Source: SAR324 cluster bacterium (GTDB taxonomy: Bacteria > SAR324 > NAC60-12). Taken from it: a DNA stretch of 64,000 nt. The position numbers were made by a program, and so were the translations under genes. Location: positions 1 to 64,000 of the forward strand of contig JACNJW010000028.1 of assembly GCA_014382365.1 (NCBI GenBank), written 5' to 3'. The notes below the pieces were generated by a model, which did no database searches, was not told the origin of the DNA, and saw nothing but the letters and a program-made list of their open reading frames with translations. Shown here piece by piece: positions 15,318 to 24,650 of the stretch. Position 1 is the first letter of the stretch; each line of letters opens with the position of its first letter.

Positions 15318-16372
15318 CAGTCTACTTTCTTTCCAAATATTTTGGCTTCAGTAACACCGTAAACTCTTGGCTGAGTTGCTGCATCAATCAGGGGCGAAGC
15401 TGCATTTCCCAACAAAATTGCGTACATGATTCCTTCATTCAGACCACCAAAAAGTCGGATGATAATTGTTAAAAACCCAATCAATAATCCAAAAATCCAA
15501 ACACCAACTGGTGTCACAGGAGAGCCAACCATATCTGAAGCCATAAACATTGCACCCAGCATCAAACCTCCGGAAAAAAGCATAAACCACGGATCAGGAA
15601 ATCTTGCTGAATCAAATAAATGGAAAGCCTCTTCTGTCAAAAACGCACCCAATAGAACCGCTGCCGGAATACGCCAGTCCAGCATATTACGAAATATAAG
15701 ATATAGACCGCACAGCAAAATTAATAAGGCTGATGTTTCACCTGCTGATCCGGCGGTTGTGCCAAATAGTAAAAGGAATGTATCTGTTGGGATGTTTTCA
15801 AATTTACTCAATGCCAAGGGGGTTGCACCGGAAAAAGCATCCACTGCAACTTGAGCATTCCACTGATCAACTGCTGCCGGAACGGCAAAGGGGAAAGTCA
15901 GTGTGGAAGGAATAAACTCTGTAAATCGTGCTGCGGTCAATGACGGTGTCCAAGTTGTGATTGCTACCGGAAACGCTGCCTGTACAAAAGCACGGCCCAC
16001 CAGGGCGGGATTAAAAACGTTGAAACCCAGACCACCAAATAATTTTTTCCCCAAGGCAATTGCAATAAATCCTGCCACTGCTGCCATCCATAAAGGAAAA
16101 CCAGGCGGCAGGGTCAATGCCAGTAGAACTCCGGTGATGACTGCACTAAAATCTCCAAGTGAATCGGAGGTTCCGGAAATACGGTTAAAAAATGATTCTG
16201 TAAAAATACAGGCTAATGTCGTGACTATTATCAATGCCACTGCACTTAACCCAAATTGATAAGTTGCAAAAATGCAGATTGGCAAAAGTGCATAAACAAC
16301 ATTGCGCATGATTGTCGCTACACTTGGTGCGCCGTGAACGTGAGGTGAGGTGCGTACTTCTACGGTTTCCAT
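15317..16372 (-). CDS. rnfD: Rnf complex membrane subunit RnfD
   Basis: A 351-residue integral membrane protein of the NqrB/RnfD family. It starts with the typical SPHVHGAPSVATIMRNVVYAL. KLFGGLGFNVFNPALVGRAF lies at about 110-129. The covalent FMN attachment motif SGAT is at 181-184 (Thr184). RnfD, the NqrB homologue, is thought to carry out or couple ion translocation. The operon order rnfC-D-G-E-A is the standard one. The ATG sits 3 bases after the rnfC stop codon. Confidence 0.95.
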   Translation of the reverse strand: METVEVRTSPHVHGAPSVATIMRNVVYALLPICIFATYQFGLSAVALIIVTTLACIFTESFFNRISGTSDSLGDFSAVITGVLLALTLPPGFPLWMAAVAGFIAIALGKKLFGGLGFNVFNPALVGRAFVQAAFPVAITTWTPSLTAARFTEFIPSTLTFPFAVPAAVDQWNAQVAVDAFSGATPLALSKFENIPTDTFLLLFGTTAGSAGETSALLILLCGLYLIFRNMLDWRIPAAVLLGAFLTEEAFHLFDSARFPDPWFMLFSGGLMLGAMFMASDMVGSPVTPVGVWIFGLLIGFLTIIIRLFGGLNEGIMYAILLGNAASPLIDAATQPRVYGVTEAKIFGKKVD

Positions 16373-16375
16373 CTT

Positions 16376-17698
16376 TTAATTCTTGAGAACAGCTTTTGCG
16401 ATGCGGAAATATTGCACCAGCGGAATTCCGGATGGACAGACAAAACTGCAGCTGCCGCATTCAAAACAATCAAAGAGATTAAATTTGTCGGCCATTACAG
16501 TATATTCACGTTTGTGTGCGAGCATTCCCAAATACGAGGGATTGAGCTGAATCGGACAGGCTTTGACGCAGGATGAACACTTGATGCAGGGATGAACAGT
16601 GTGTGGACGCTTAGATGCATCTTCTTCAGTCATTACCAAAATTCCGCCGATGCCTTTTGTTATCGGTACATCCAGAGAGGCCGCTGTCTGTCCCATCATT
16701 GGTCCACCAAGAATTAACTGTCCGGCGCCACCGTTGAAACCAGCATATTCCATCACAAAACGTATTGGTGTACCAAGAGCCACCAGGTAATTTCCAGGTT
16801 TTTTAACACCAGGACCAGTAACTGTAACGACCCGTTCAATCAGTCCACGACTATGCGGGAGCAGCCGGCCAAGTTCTGCCAAAGTTGCCACATTAAAAAC
16901 GCTGACTCCAATTGCAGACGGAAAACCTCCGGATGGAACTTCTCTGTTGAGAATTGCTTTGGTCAGCATTTTTTCTGCACCCTGCGGATATTTAGTTGGA
17001 ACTGTCTGAATACTGATCGAATCGTCTTGTGGAAGTACAGCACGAATTTCCTTTACTGCATCAAGTTTATTGTCCTCTACTCCAATGACCGCCTTTTTTG
17101 CCCCAACTGTACGCATGGCAATCCGGATTCCGGCCAACAAATCATCCGGCTGTTCCAGCATTACCCGATGATCGGTTGTCAAATATGGCTCACATTCACA
17201 ACCATTTACCAGAACAGTATCAACCTGATGTTCTTCAGGAACACGCATTTTAACATGTGTTGGAAAAGAAGCACCTCCCAGCCCAACCATTCCGGTTTCC
17301 TGCACGGCATCCACAAGTTCTTCCTGAGTCATCTTGCTGATTTCTTGCGGCAAATCATAGAGTACCTCCTGAGCTGCACCCGGATGAACCTTCAACACAA
17401 TCGCTTCCGTTTTTGGACCACGTGCAGTGCGCATCAACTCAATCCTGTCAACCGTTCCGGTCGCCGGAGCATGAAGAGGTACGGACATAAAACCGTCAGC
17501 TTTCGCAAGTGGTTCACCGCGCACTACCTCCTGTCCTGCATGTACCAGCGAAGTTGACGCTTTACCAAAATGCTGAGACAACGGCAAAACTAATTCTGGA
17601 GCAAAGGGTAGTCTGCGAACAGGTTTCGCTTGAGTCTTCGACTTATGCGTCGGCGGATGCACTCCGTGCGGGAATGTTTTTTCAAAAAAACTTAGCAT
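16376..17698 (-). CDS. rnfC: Rnf complex peripheral Fe-S/FMN subunit RnfC
   Basis: A 440-residue protein. The start is typical (HGVHPPTHKS). A flavin/NADH-binding NuoF-like region runs from about 130 (MVGLGGASFPTHVKM, then VNGCECEPYLTTDHR). A SLBB-like part follows, then two [4Fe-4S] motifs near the C-terminus (CIKCSSCVKACP and CFECGSCSFVCP). RnfC is the NADH-side subunit. Length fits the compact RnfC type without the long C-terminal repeats of E. coli RsxC. It lies 76 bases after the amino-acid-dehydrogenase-like gene. Confidence 0.95.
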   Translation of the reverse strand: MLSFFEKTFPHGVHPPTHKSKTQAKPVRRLPFAPELVLPLSQHFGKASTSLVHAGQEVVRGEPLAKADGFMSVPLHAPATGTVDRIELMRTARGPKTEAIVLKVHPGAAQEVLYDLPQEISKMTQEELVDAVQETGMVGLGGASFPTHVKMRVPEEHQVDTVLVNGCECEPYLTTDHRVMLEQPDDLLAGIRIAMRTVGAKKAVIGVEDNKLDAVKEIRAVLPQDDSISIQTVPTKYPQGAEKMLTKAILNREVPSGGFPSAIGVSVFNVATLAELGRLLPHSRGLIERVVTVTGPGVKKPGNYLVALGTPIRFVMEYAGFNGGAGQLILGGPMMGQTAASLDVPITKGIGGILVMTEEDASKRPHTVHPCIKCSSCVKACPIQLNPSYLGMLAHKREYTVMADKFNLFDCFECGSCSFVCPSGIPLVQYFRIAKAVLKN

Positions 17699-17774
17699 TT
17701 TTTACTGTTTCAGGAAAGGACTCTGCTGCTCCTGCAAAGAAATTCACTCTGCATGTTAATATCTCAGGTTCAAC

Positions 17775-19022
17775 TTAATTATAGAATCGTTCGGGGCTTA
17801 AAGCTTTCAGATCTATTGACGGTTGTTCATTGGCCATTATTTGTGCAACCAGCTTACCCGTTATTAAACTGTGCGTCATACCCAACGTACCGTGTCCGGT
17901 CGCCAGAACTAGATTTTCATACTTTTCACTGCGCCCGATAATCGGCAGGTCATCTGGAGTTGCAGGCCTATATCCGGACCAGACTGTTTCATCTTCTAAT
18001 TCATCCATTCCAGATAAGTATTCTTGCGCAGAACTACGAATCATTTCCAGTCGGCGTTGATTGACTGAAGGATCAAAACCTACCAACTCAAAAGTACTGG
18101 TAAAGCGCAACTTCTCACCCATTGGTGTAACCGCCACTTTTCTTTCAGACAATGATAGGGGCAGTTGCGGACTGTTTGGGGGGCATTTGTAAGTGAGACT
18201 ATAGCCCTTTGCAGGTTGAATGGGCAGTCTCAATTTTAAACTGCCGACAATCTCCGGAGACCAGGCTCCTCCTGCCAAAACAATCTGATCTGCTGAATAC
18301 GAATCTTCTGCAGTGACTACCGTAGTAATTTTTTGAGCAGACTTTTCAAATCCATTAACGGCAGTTGCGGTTTTAATCTCTACCCCCTGCACTGCTGCCA
18401 AGCGTGCCATTTTATGTGTAAAAAGATCCGGACTAACATGTCCATAAGAAGAACAGAAGATTCCGTGCTTGACTGTCGGCATCACATTGGGCTCAAACTG
18501 ACGAACACCTTCTGCATCCAATAAGCTGGCCTCCACACCAAACTCAGCTAACAATTTTACATCTGCCATCCCGCTTGCAAAACTTTTTTCACTGCTAAAA
18601 AGAATCAAACGACCTTTGCGTTCGTAATCGAATTTTATTTTTTCAGTAGCCAGCAGTTCATCAAAGAGTTCAAAACTACCCTGTCCCAAAGCTAATAATA
18701 TTCTGATTGAACGCTGCATCTGCTTTTCATTACATGCATTATGAAATTTCCACAACCAGCGAAGAAGTTCCAGATTCAGACGTGGCTTGATGTAAAACGG
18801 ACCGCTTGAATCCAGCATCATTTTTATACCCTGAATTGCAGCACCTGGTGCAGCCAGCGGAATTGCAAAACCATTGGCAATCAAACCGGCATTACCATGC
18901 GATGCACCGGCACAAACTTTATCTTTCTCGATCAACATCACGGACCTGCCCTGCAAAGCCAGATAGTATGCCGAAGCAACACCGATAATGCCTCCACCTA
19001 TTACAATAACGTCCTTTTTCAT
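17775..19022 (-). CDS. FAD-dependent D-amino-acid dehydrogenase-like oxidoreductase (DadA type)
   Basis: A DAO-superfamily flavoprotein. Starting at the ATG at 19022 puts the dinucleotide-binding GGGIIGVASAYYLA directly after MKKDVIVI, as expected. The longer open frame to 19166 would run back into nifJ and adds no conserved sequence, so I reject it. Other motifs are IEKDKVCAGASHGNAGLI, the substrate-domain segment SGYRPATPDDLPIIG and ATGHGTLGMTHSLITGKLV at the C-terminus, as in DadA. DadA oxidises D-amino acids to 2-oxoacids and passes electrons to the membrane. Its place between PFOR and rnfC suggests that 2-oxoacids from amino acids feed the same ferredoxin/Rnf chain. The substrate is unproven. 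Confidence 0.85.
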   Translation of the reverse strand: MKKDVIVIGGGIIGVASAYYLALQGRSVMLIEKDKVCAGASHGNAGLIANGFAIPLAAPGAAIQGIKMMLDSSGPFYIKPRLNLELLRWLWKFHNACNEKQMQRSIRILLALGQGSFELFDELLATEKIKFDYERKGRLILFSSEKSFASGMADVKLLAEFGVEASLLDAEGVRQFEPNVMPTVKHGIFCSSYGHVSPDLFTHKMARLAAVQGVEIKTATAVNGFEKSAQKITTVVTAEDSYSADQIVLAGGAWSPEIVGSLKLRLPIQPAKGYSLTYKCPPNSPQLPLSLSERKVAVTPMGEKLRFTSTFELVGFDPSVNQRRLEMIRSSAQEYLSGMDELEDETVWSGYRPATPDDLPIIGRSEKYENLVLATGHGTLGMTHSLITGKLVAQIMANEQPSIDLKALSPERFYN

Positions 19023-19053
19023 TTTCAAATAAGCTTTCTTTTGAGACCATAAT

Positions 19054-22000
19054 TTACTGGAACTTTGCAGCCCTTTTGAGCAGCTTATCAAGACCCTTCT
19101 CTGCAGGATTAAAAGGTGTTCCTGGATGGATACAACTGGCAGTACATTTTTCCGCAGCCTTGACAATATCTTTAAAAGTACCTGCTTTTGAATCTACAAC
19201 ATAGGCCAGTTTCTTGTCATTATAAGCAAACATTTTCGGATTTATATCCACACACTCATCGCAGGTAGTACACTCCGGTGTTTCAATCCAAACCGGTTCG
19301 TAGCCGTTTGCTGCTGCTGCACCTGTAGCAACTGGGACTGCAGTTTCAAGAGTACTTCCAACTGTTGCTGCAACAGCAGAAGAACTGCTGACTGCAGCAC
19401 CAAGAGTTGTTGCCAAATCTCCTGCATTTCCTCCGGTAGACAATGAAAGCAAGGTATTGGACAAGTTTTGCGCCATTTCCGTTCGGACTTGATTCCGGAT
19501 TTGGTCGGTATCCACTGTTTCGACTTCTCCGGCAACTGATTTGAGCAAACGCCAAAAATCACGCCGTTCTTCGGTTGACGTTACCATTTCATCTGAAACA
19601 ATAACCCGTATCAAGTGCTTATTTTTATCCACGGCCCAAATGTACGGCACCTGTTCCTCCCGGTCATCGGCTTCCAACTCGAGAAACTCATGTAGCGGCA
19701 GCATTTCATCAGTCCAGTTTTCCGGTTTAGTTTTGCGGAAATTTTTGCGGAAACGACCTTCGGTTAAAGCAAAATCAGCAAAAGTCATCGGTACTTGGAG
19801 TTTGTCTAAGCTACCCTTGCCGGACGTTCCAGCATCCTCTTTTTCATACTCAATGCTGTACGACGGCCAATCTTCCTCCATCGCCGGATTGCCTTCCAAA
19901 GTAACGCATTCTTCCCAAGTTGTGCCTTCATCAGGATCAAAACGCAATAACGGATAGGCTCTTGATTCCACTGCTAATTTGCTTTGCAGTTCAGCAACAT
20001 CATCAGCTACGCCGTGTTCCGGCTGACAAACCGCATAAATATTGAACAACGCTGGACGGCGTGAATTTAAGCCGTCAATGAAACCTTCCAGCAAATGACT
20101 GACATGAGACATGGAGCCTTGCAAAGTGTAGGTTGTGCGGTGCGCCATGCTGATCAAACTCATTTCTTTGCGCGTTTCCTCTTTGCCTTTCCATACTTTT
20201 CCGAAAGGAGCCATATCCGAAACTTGGCCAATGAAACCGGAAGTACAGGCTTGTCCTCCGGTATTGGAATAAACCTGAGTGTCAAGAACCAAAGCCTTAA
20301 TCGGCATGCCGGACATCAACATTCGTGATAAATTTTGAAATCCAATATCGTACATGGCACCGTCTCCACCAACAGCTACAACTGGAGGACACAAACGGAA
20401 TTCTTCATCACTGAAATTTGTCCAATTGAAATAAGTGAAGAAATTATCATGTTCTTCTTTGTTGAATATGCCTTCAACTTCCAACTCTGCCATACGGATA
20501 TTTTTAAAACCAGCAGCCATTTTTGTCATGTGACCTTCAAACAGGCCCATGGCCACAGACGGAGAATCCTGAAAAAGATGACTGGACCATGGAAAGGGAT
20601 ATGGATTGAACGGAAATGTTGAACCCCAAACTGAAGTACAACCGGTAGCATTGATGAACCCCATTTCACTTCGGCCATTTCCACTGGGGCCGTGAGTATA
20701 TTGCCAGCGTAAATATTTTAGTTTTGACAACAACTGTGTTACCCAATGCAGCCATTCCGAATCTACCGGCGTTGCGCCTTTCTTTGAATCCAGAGCAGTG
20801 GCCAGTCCGGATAAAGTTAAATCGGTGTCCTTGTGACCGGAAATCGCATTTGAGATTCCGGCAGTGTCACTGAGATCCAGTGTTGACGCCAGTTTGAGTC
20901 GAATGTGTTTTTCCAGACGTTCGATCAAACCGTCCAATTTCTGCAACTGTTTTTTGACTCTGGACTGCATCATGGCAGTCACGGTTCCGGTGAATAAATG
21001 AATCACTGTTTTTTCACCACAACCGTTGCAGGCTCCATCACCGCAATTCATTGAATCATAATTTTTCTTATCCAATAAAAGCGTTTCGAGTGCACCAATT
21101 TTCTCGTCCAAATCGTCAATACGAATGTAATCCGGAGAAGTAGTCGGCAGGCTTTTCCAGTAGTCCCAATCTTTGCGGAGTGTTTTGACGGCTTCCGGAG
21201 TTTGCCTTGCAATTTCAAGTGCCTTGTCATCACAAACTGTAACGCATTCCATACAGCCTTTGCAGGTGTAAGGATTGACGGTGATCGAAAATAACCCACC
21301 GCTGCCTTTTGCCCGTTTTTCTTTTGTCGAAAAATAAGGCTTAGTGATGGCGAACTTAAACCCATCCATCGACTTGCGGAACCACTCAAATTCCTGCTCC
21401 ATTTCCTGTTGTTCTAAAGATTCAATACCGGCTTCGGCTATGGTTCCGTTGATGGCTTGTTCCAGCAGTTCGTTCACATTTACGCCTTCACCTGAGGCTT
21501 GGCAATCGGCACGTAATTTTTTCTCTACAGTACGTACTGCACGACGTAAGTGTCTAGTTTGTTTGCCTGATTTTTCAACATTCAGAATTGTTGTTTCAAA
21601 TACTTCGGCAAAAGAATTAACCAATCCTGGAATAGCACTATCCGGACACATTGTATAACAATCTCCGCAGGCAGTACACAATTCTGGCTTAAATACAGGA
21701 TATTCAAAACGAATTTGTGTCATATCACGAAACAATCCGGTTGAAGCCGGAATCACACCAAGAGCACTGAACGGATCCGCCAAGTTGTCAGAGCCTTTTC
21801 CGGATGCATAAAAGCGGCCGGTCTGTTCCCAAAAACGGTGTCTATCTGAGCGTTTGTCCTCGCCGACCGGCATTTGCAAAAGTGAGGACGGCATCAACGG
21901 TTCGCGTCGTTTTCCAGTTTGTTCAGTCAAAGGCGTACGGTCTTCAATTTCCCAAATTTCCTCAAAACCGCGCCGAACCACACGCAAATTATCTTCAACA

Positions 22001-24054
22001 ACTCGCACACCTTTTGAGCCGAACTTGGCATTTAATTGATCTTCAATGGCTTTGAAAAGTGATTCTTCATTTAAGTTTGCGGTTTCCATTACTGGAGAGG
22101 CCGCAAAAAATGCCCCTTGAAAAGCATTACCCTGCATCCGGAACTGTAACTCAGTGTCGCTGGCTTCTTCGCGTGCAATCTTGAAAGCATCAACATAAAA
22201 AACTCGGATGTCATTTTTTTCAATAAATTTTTGTGCATAAAGCGGAATTGTAGCCCACACTTTATCTGCAATTTCCAGGTCACTTTGAATAATGAAAAGT
22301 CCACCTTTTTTCAAACCGTTTAGCGGATTTGAATGTTCAAAAACATTGGGATCGGGCGACAAAACAACATCAACATAAATGTATTCCGAGTTAATACGAA
22401 TCGGTTCCGGAGCTGCCGATAAATAATAAGTTGTCGGTTGACCTTTCTTTTCCGAACCATATTTCGGATTGGCTTTAATATCGAAATCCAGCAAATCAAA
22501 CAGCGTCATCGCCAAATTTTTACCAGTGGTTATTGCACCCCAACCACCGACCGAGTGGATGCGCGCCGTGATACATCCTTTTGGCATCAAATTCGGATTC
22601 TCACTGCCGTGTATGCTGAGATTTTTGACTTCCGGATAGGCTTCTGAAATGTCATCCTGATGAATTTCCTGCTTCGGCGTGTAAGCATTTTCTCGAATAA
22701 ATTCAATAGAAAGATAGAAAAATTTTTTCTTTGCACCATTCGGCAACATATTTTCAATCGCACCGATTATGCCTTCAGGTTGCAAATCGCGACTGCCCAA
22801 CCCAAACGATCCGGAATACAAGGCCGGGGAATCCTGCGGTTTGTCATAAGTCGGATAAGTCGGGTAGGGCAAAGCTGCTTTTGAGTTTCGTTTTTTTCTG
22901 AACCCTGCGTTTTCAAGACACTTGCTGACGGTGGCACGAATTTCACGCATCAAGGGCAAATCCTCTGCCAAGGGTTGATCGGTGCGTTCCAAAACAACTA
23001 CGCCTTTACGGCCCTGCAAAACTTTTCCCAATAAATCTCCGGGAAAAGGCCGGAACATGGTCATGTTGACCACGCCGACTTTTATTTTGCGGGTTTCCCG
23101 TAAATAATCTGCTACAGCTTCAGCAGATCCGATTAAACTTCCTTGTCCCAAAATGATGTAATCTGCATCGTCCGTTTTGTAAGTACCAATACGGTCGTAA
23201 CGTCTTCCAGTGAGTTCATAAAATTCATCCATACACTGTTCGGTTATTTCGACCAAATGGTCGAAAAAGAATGGGCGTTGTGAAGCCACGCTTTGCATAT
23301 AAGCATCCTGATTTTGTACACTTCCGGAAACCATCGGATTATCGACATCCCAAATTTCCGGAATCCGGCGGCGTTTCGGCCCGTAAAGCAATCGTTGTGC
23401 AGGAGTCGGTGTGTCGATCAAATCATCGGGAAGTCCCAAAAATTCCCGAATCAGTTCACGTTCAGGAACTTGGAGAGGTTCAATCAAATGTGTGGTCAAA
23501 AATCCATCCTGTCCCACAATTCCTGGATTCAAAGTCAGTTCGGCAATTTTGTGCGCAATGATATTCAAATCGGCAGCTTCCTGTGCATTTTTTCCCAAGA
23601 CCTGAAAGAACCCGGTATCGTCTACAGAGTGATAATCGTCATGTCCGCAATGCACATTTAAACTGGCTTTAGTTATCGCCCGGCAACCCACATTTAAAAC
23701 ATAGGTCAGGCGTTTACCGACGGCGGCATACAGTGATTCATGCATGTAGGCAATGCCCTGTCCGGAAGAAAAATTTGTAGCCCGTAAACCTGTCATGGCC
23801 ATGCCGGCAGTTACTCCGGCGGCGGCATGTTCACCTTCTGGCTCAATAAAAATCAACGGTCGTTCCGAAATATTGACATGACCTTTTGCGGTTTCTTCCG
23901 CCCAGTATTCCCCCATTTGTGTTGAAGGCGTAATTGGATACGCCCCAGCTGCGTCGCTTGATTCACGCTCGCACATGATGACAGCAGTATTGCCGTCCAT
24001 TGCCTGGCGAATGCCTGGATATTTGAATTCTTTTTTGTCTTTTTTCTTGAACAT
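19054..24054 (-). CDS. nifJ: Giant pyruvate:ferredoxin oxidoreductase with fused C-terminal ferredoxin domain
   Basis: A 1666-residue single-chain PFOR. Most NifJ proteins are about 1170-1200 residues. Order: pyruvate/TPP pyrimidine domain (1-240, YPITPSTQMGEYW at 40-51), transketolase-C-like domain (about 295-390), gamma domain (about 490-700, HSVGGWGAITTGKNL). [4Fe-4S] motifs follow at 793-804 and 931-941, the proximal cluster Cys at 1004, 1009 and 1012, and the TPP domain with GDG at 1230-1232. Extra parts: helical inserts at about 820-900 and 1030-1115, an Ala/Ser-rich linker at 1545-1583, and a ferredoxin-like domain (CTTCDEC at 1595-1601, CTASCIHPG at 1637-1645). The tethered ferredoxin may pass electrons to RnfB. 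A GGAGA ribosome binding site precedes the ATG. Confidence 0.93.
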   Translation of the reverse strand: MFKKKDKKEFKYPGIRQAMDGNTAVIMCERESSDAAGAYPITPSTQMGEYWAEETAKGHVNISERPLIFIEPEGEHAAAGVTAGMAMTGLRATNFSSGQGIAYMHESLYAAVGKRLTYVLNVGCRAITKASLNVHCGHDDYHSVDDTGFFQVLGKNAQEAADLNIIAHKIAELTLNPGIVGQDGFLTTHLIEPLQVPERELIREFLGLPDDLIDTPTPAQRLLYGPKRRRIPEIWDVDNPMVSGSVQNQDAYMQSVASQRPFFFDHLVEITEQCMDEFYELTGRRYDRIGTYKTDDADYIILGQGSLIGSAEAVADYLRETRKIKVGVVNMTMFRPFPGDLLGKVLQGRKGVVVLERTDQPLAEDLPLMREIRATVSKCLENAGFRKKRNSKAALPYPTYPTYDKPQDSPALYSGSFGLGSRDLQPEGIIGAIENMLPNGAKKKFFYLSIEFIRENAYTPKQEIHQDDISEAYPEVKNLSIHGSENPNLMPKGCITARIHSVGGWGAITTGKNLAMTLFDLLDFDIKANPKYGSEKKGQPTTYYLSAAPEPIRINSEYIYVDVVLSPDPNVFEHSNPLNGLKKGGLFIIQSDLEIADKVWATIPLYAQKFIEKNDIRVFYVDAFKIAREEASDTELQFRMQGNAFQGAFFAASPVMETANLNEESLFKAIEDQLNAKFGSKGVRVVEDNLRVVRRGFEEIWEIEDRTPLTEQTGKRREPLMPSSLLQMPVGEDKRSDRHRFWEQTGRFYASGKGSDNLADPFSALGVIPASTGLFRDMTQIRFEYPVFKPELCTACGDCYTMCPDSAIPGLVNSFAEVFETTILNVEKSGKQTRHLRRAVRTVEKKLRADCQASGEGVNVNELLEQAINGTIAEAGIESLEQQEMEQEFEWFRKSMDGFKFAITKPYFSTKEKRAKGSGGLFSITVNPYTCKGCMECVTVCDDKALEIARQTPEAVKTLRKDWDYWKSLPTTSPDYIRIDDLDEKIGALETLLLDKKNYDSMNCGDGACNGCGEKTVIHLFTGTVTAMMQSRVKKQLQKLDGLIERLEKHIRLKLASTLDLSDTAGISNAISGHKDTDLTLSGLATALDSKKGATPVDSEWLHWVTQLLSKLKYLRWQYTHGPSGNGRSEMGFINATGCTSVWGSTFPFNPYPFPWSSHLFQDSPSVAMGLFEGHMTKMAAGFKNIRMAELEVEGIFNKEEHDNFFTYFNWTNFSDEEFRLCPPVVAVGGDGAMYDIGFQNLSRMLMSGMPIKALVLDTQVYSNTGGQACTSGFIGQVSDMAPFGKVWKGKEETRKEMSLISMAHRTTYTLQGSMSHVSHLLEGFIDGLNSRRPALFNIYAVCQPEHGVADDVAELQSKLAVESRAYPLLRFDPDEGTTWEECVTLEGNPAMEEDWPSYSIEYEKEDAGTSGKGSLDKLQVPMTFADFALTEGRFRKNFRKTKPENWTDEMLPLHEFLELEADDREEQVPYIWAVDKNKHLIRVIVSDEMVTSTEERRDFWRLLKSVAGEVETVDTDQIRNQVRTEMAQNLSNTLLSLSTGGNAGDLATTLGAAVSSSSAVAATVGSTLETAVPVATGAAAANGYEPVWIETPECTTCDECVDINPKMFAYNDKKLAYVVDSKAGTFKDIVKAAEKCTASCIHPGTPFNPAEKGLDKLLKRAAKFQ

Positions 24055-24082
24055 TATTTTCTCCGTTATTTTATTAAAACTC

Positions 24083-24649
24083 TTAACCCCTTTGTTTCAG
24101 CACCACATAAAACGAATCGTCTTTTTCCATTTCTGTATATTTTTCAAATTCCACAATTTCCAAATCTTCCGGAACTAATTTCTCAATGCTTGCTTTCGTA
24201 TAATAAACTGTTCTCAATCCATGATGGTTTTCTTCTTTGTCGCCGTACCAGAAAGAGTGTAATAAGACCCCATCATCGTTTAATATTTCAGACTGTCGTT
24301 TAAATGATTGTTTCAATCCTGTTTGACTGAGATGTTGCAAAACTTTATTGCTAAAAACACCGTTAAAACTTTTTTCTATCTCAATTGTAACTGCATCAAG
24401 TACAAGAACATTTGCGTTCGGATGAGTTTCCAGATAAATTTTCACAAAACCGTCTGCGCTGTCAGAGCCTGTCACCTGAAAAAACTCCTCTAACAAACCA
24501 AAATCAATTCCCGGCCCCATACCCAGTTCCAACAAAGTAGAGTTTTCCGGTAATAATGACTTTAATACTTCAATCAGCTGGGCCCCATCGTAGCCGGCTG
24601 CCATTTTGATGTAATCCCTGACATTATTGAGATTGTCAAAATATTCCAT
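24083..24649 (-). CDS. Class I SAM-dependent methyltransferase
   Basis: A 188-residue protein. Motif I is LLELGMGPGIDFGLLEEF (about 37-55). The acidic residue after strand 2 is in VTGSDSADGF, and motif IV-like GVFSNKVLQHLSQ lies near 95-107. The substrate is unknown. It starts one base after the rnfB stop codon and ends 28 bases before nifJ, so it is embedded in the rnfB-nifJ-rnfCDGEA operon, an unusual neighbour. It might modify a small molecule or a protein of this redox chain, or simply be a hitch-hiking gene. Confidence 0.8.
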   Translation of the reverse strand: MEYFDNLNNVRDYIKMAAGYDGAQLIEVLKSLLPENSTLLELGMGPGIDFGLLEEFFQVTGSDSADGFVKIYLETHPNANVLVLDAVTIEIEKSFNGVFSNKVLQHLSQTGLKQSFKRQSEILNDDGVLLHSFWYGDKEENHHGLRTVYYTKASIEKLVPEDLEIVEFEKYTEMEKDDSFYVVLKQRG

Positions 24650-24650
24650 T

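Noticed and set aside
16853-17557. 234-codon plus-strand frame opposite rnfC
   Set aside because: Shadow of rnfC; Cys/His/Phe-rich nonsense-like translation.
13248-17698. Reading the six-gene complex as Na+-NQR
   Set aside because: RnfB and RnfC carry ferredoxin-type clusters and there is no NqrF; order and motifs are those of Rnf.
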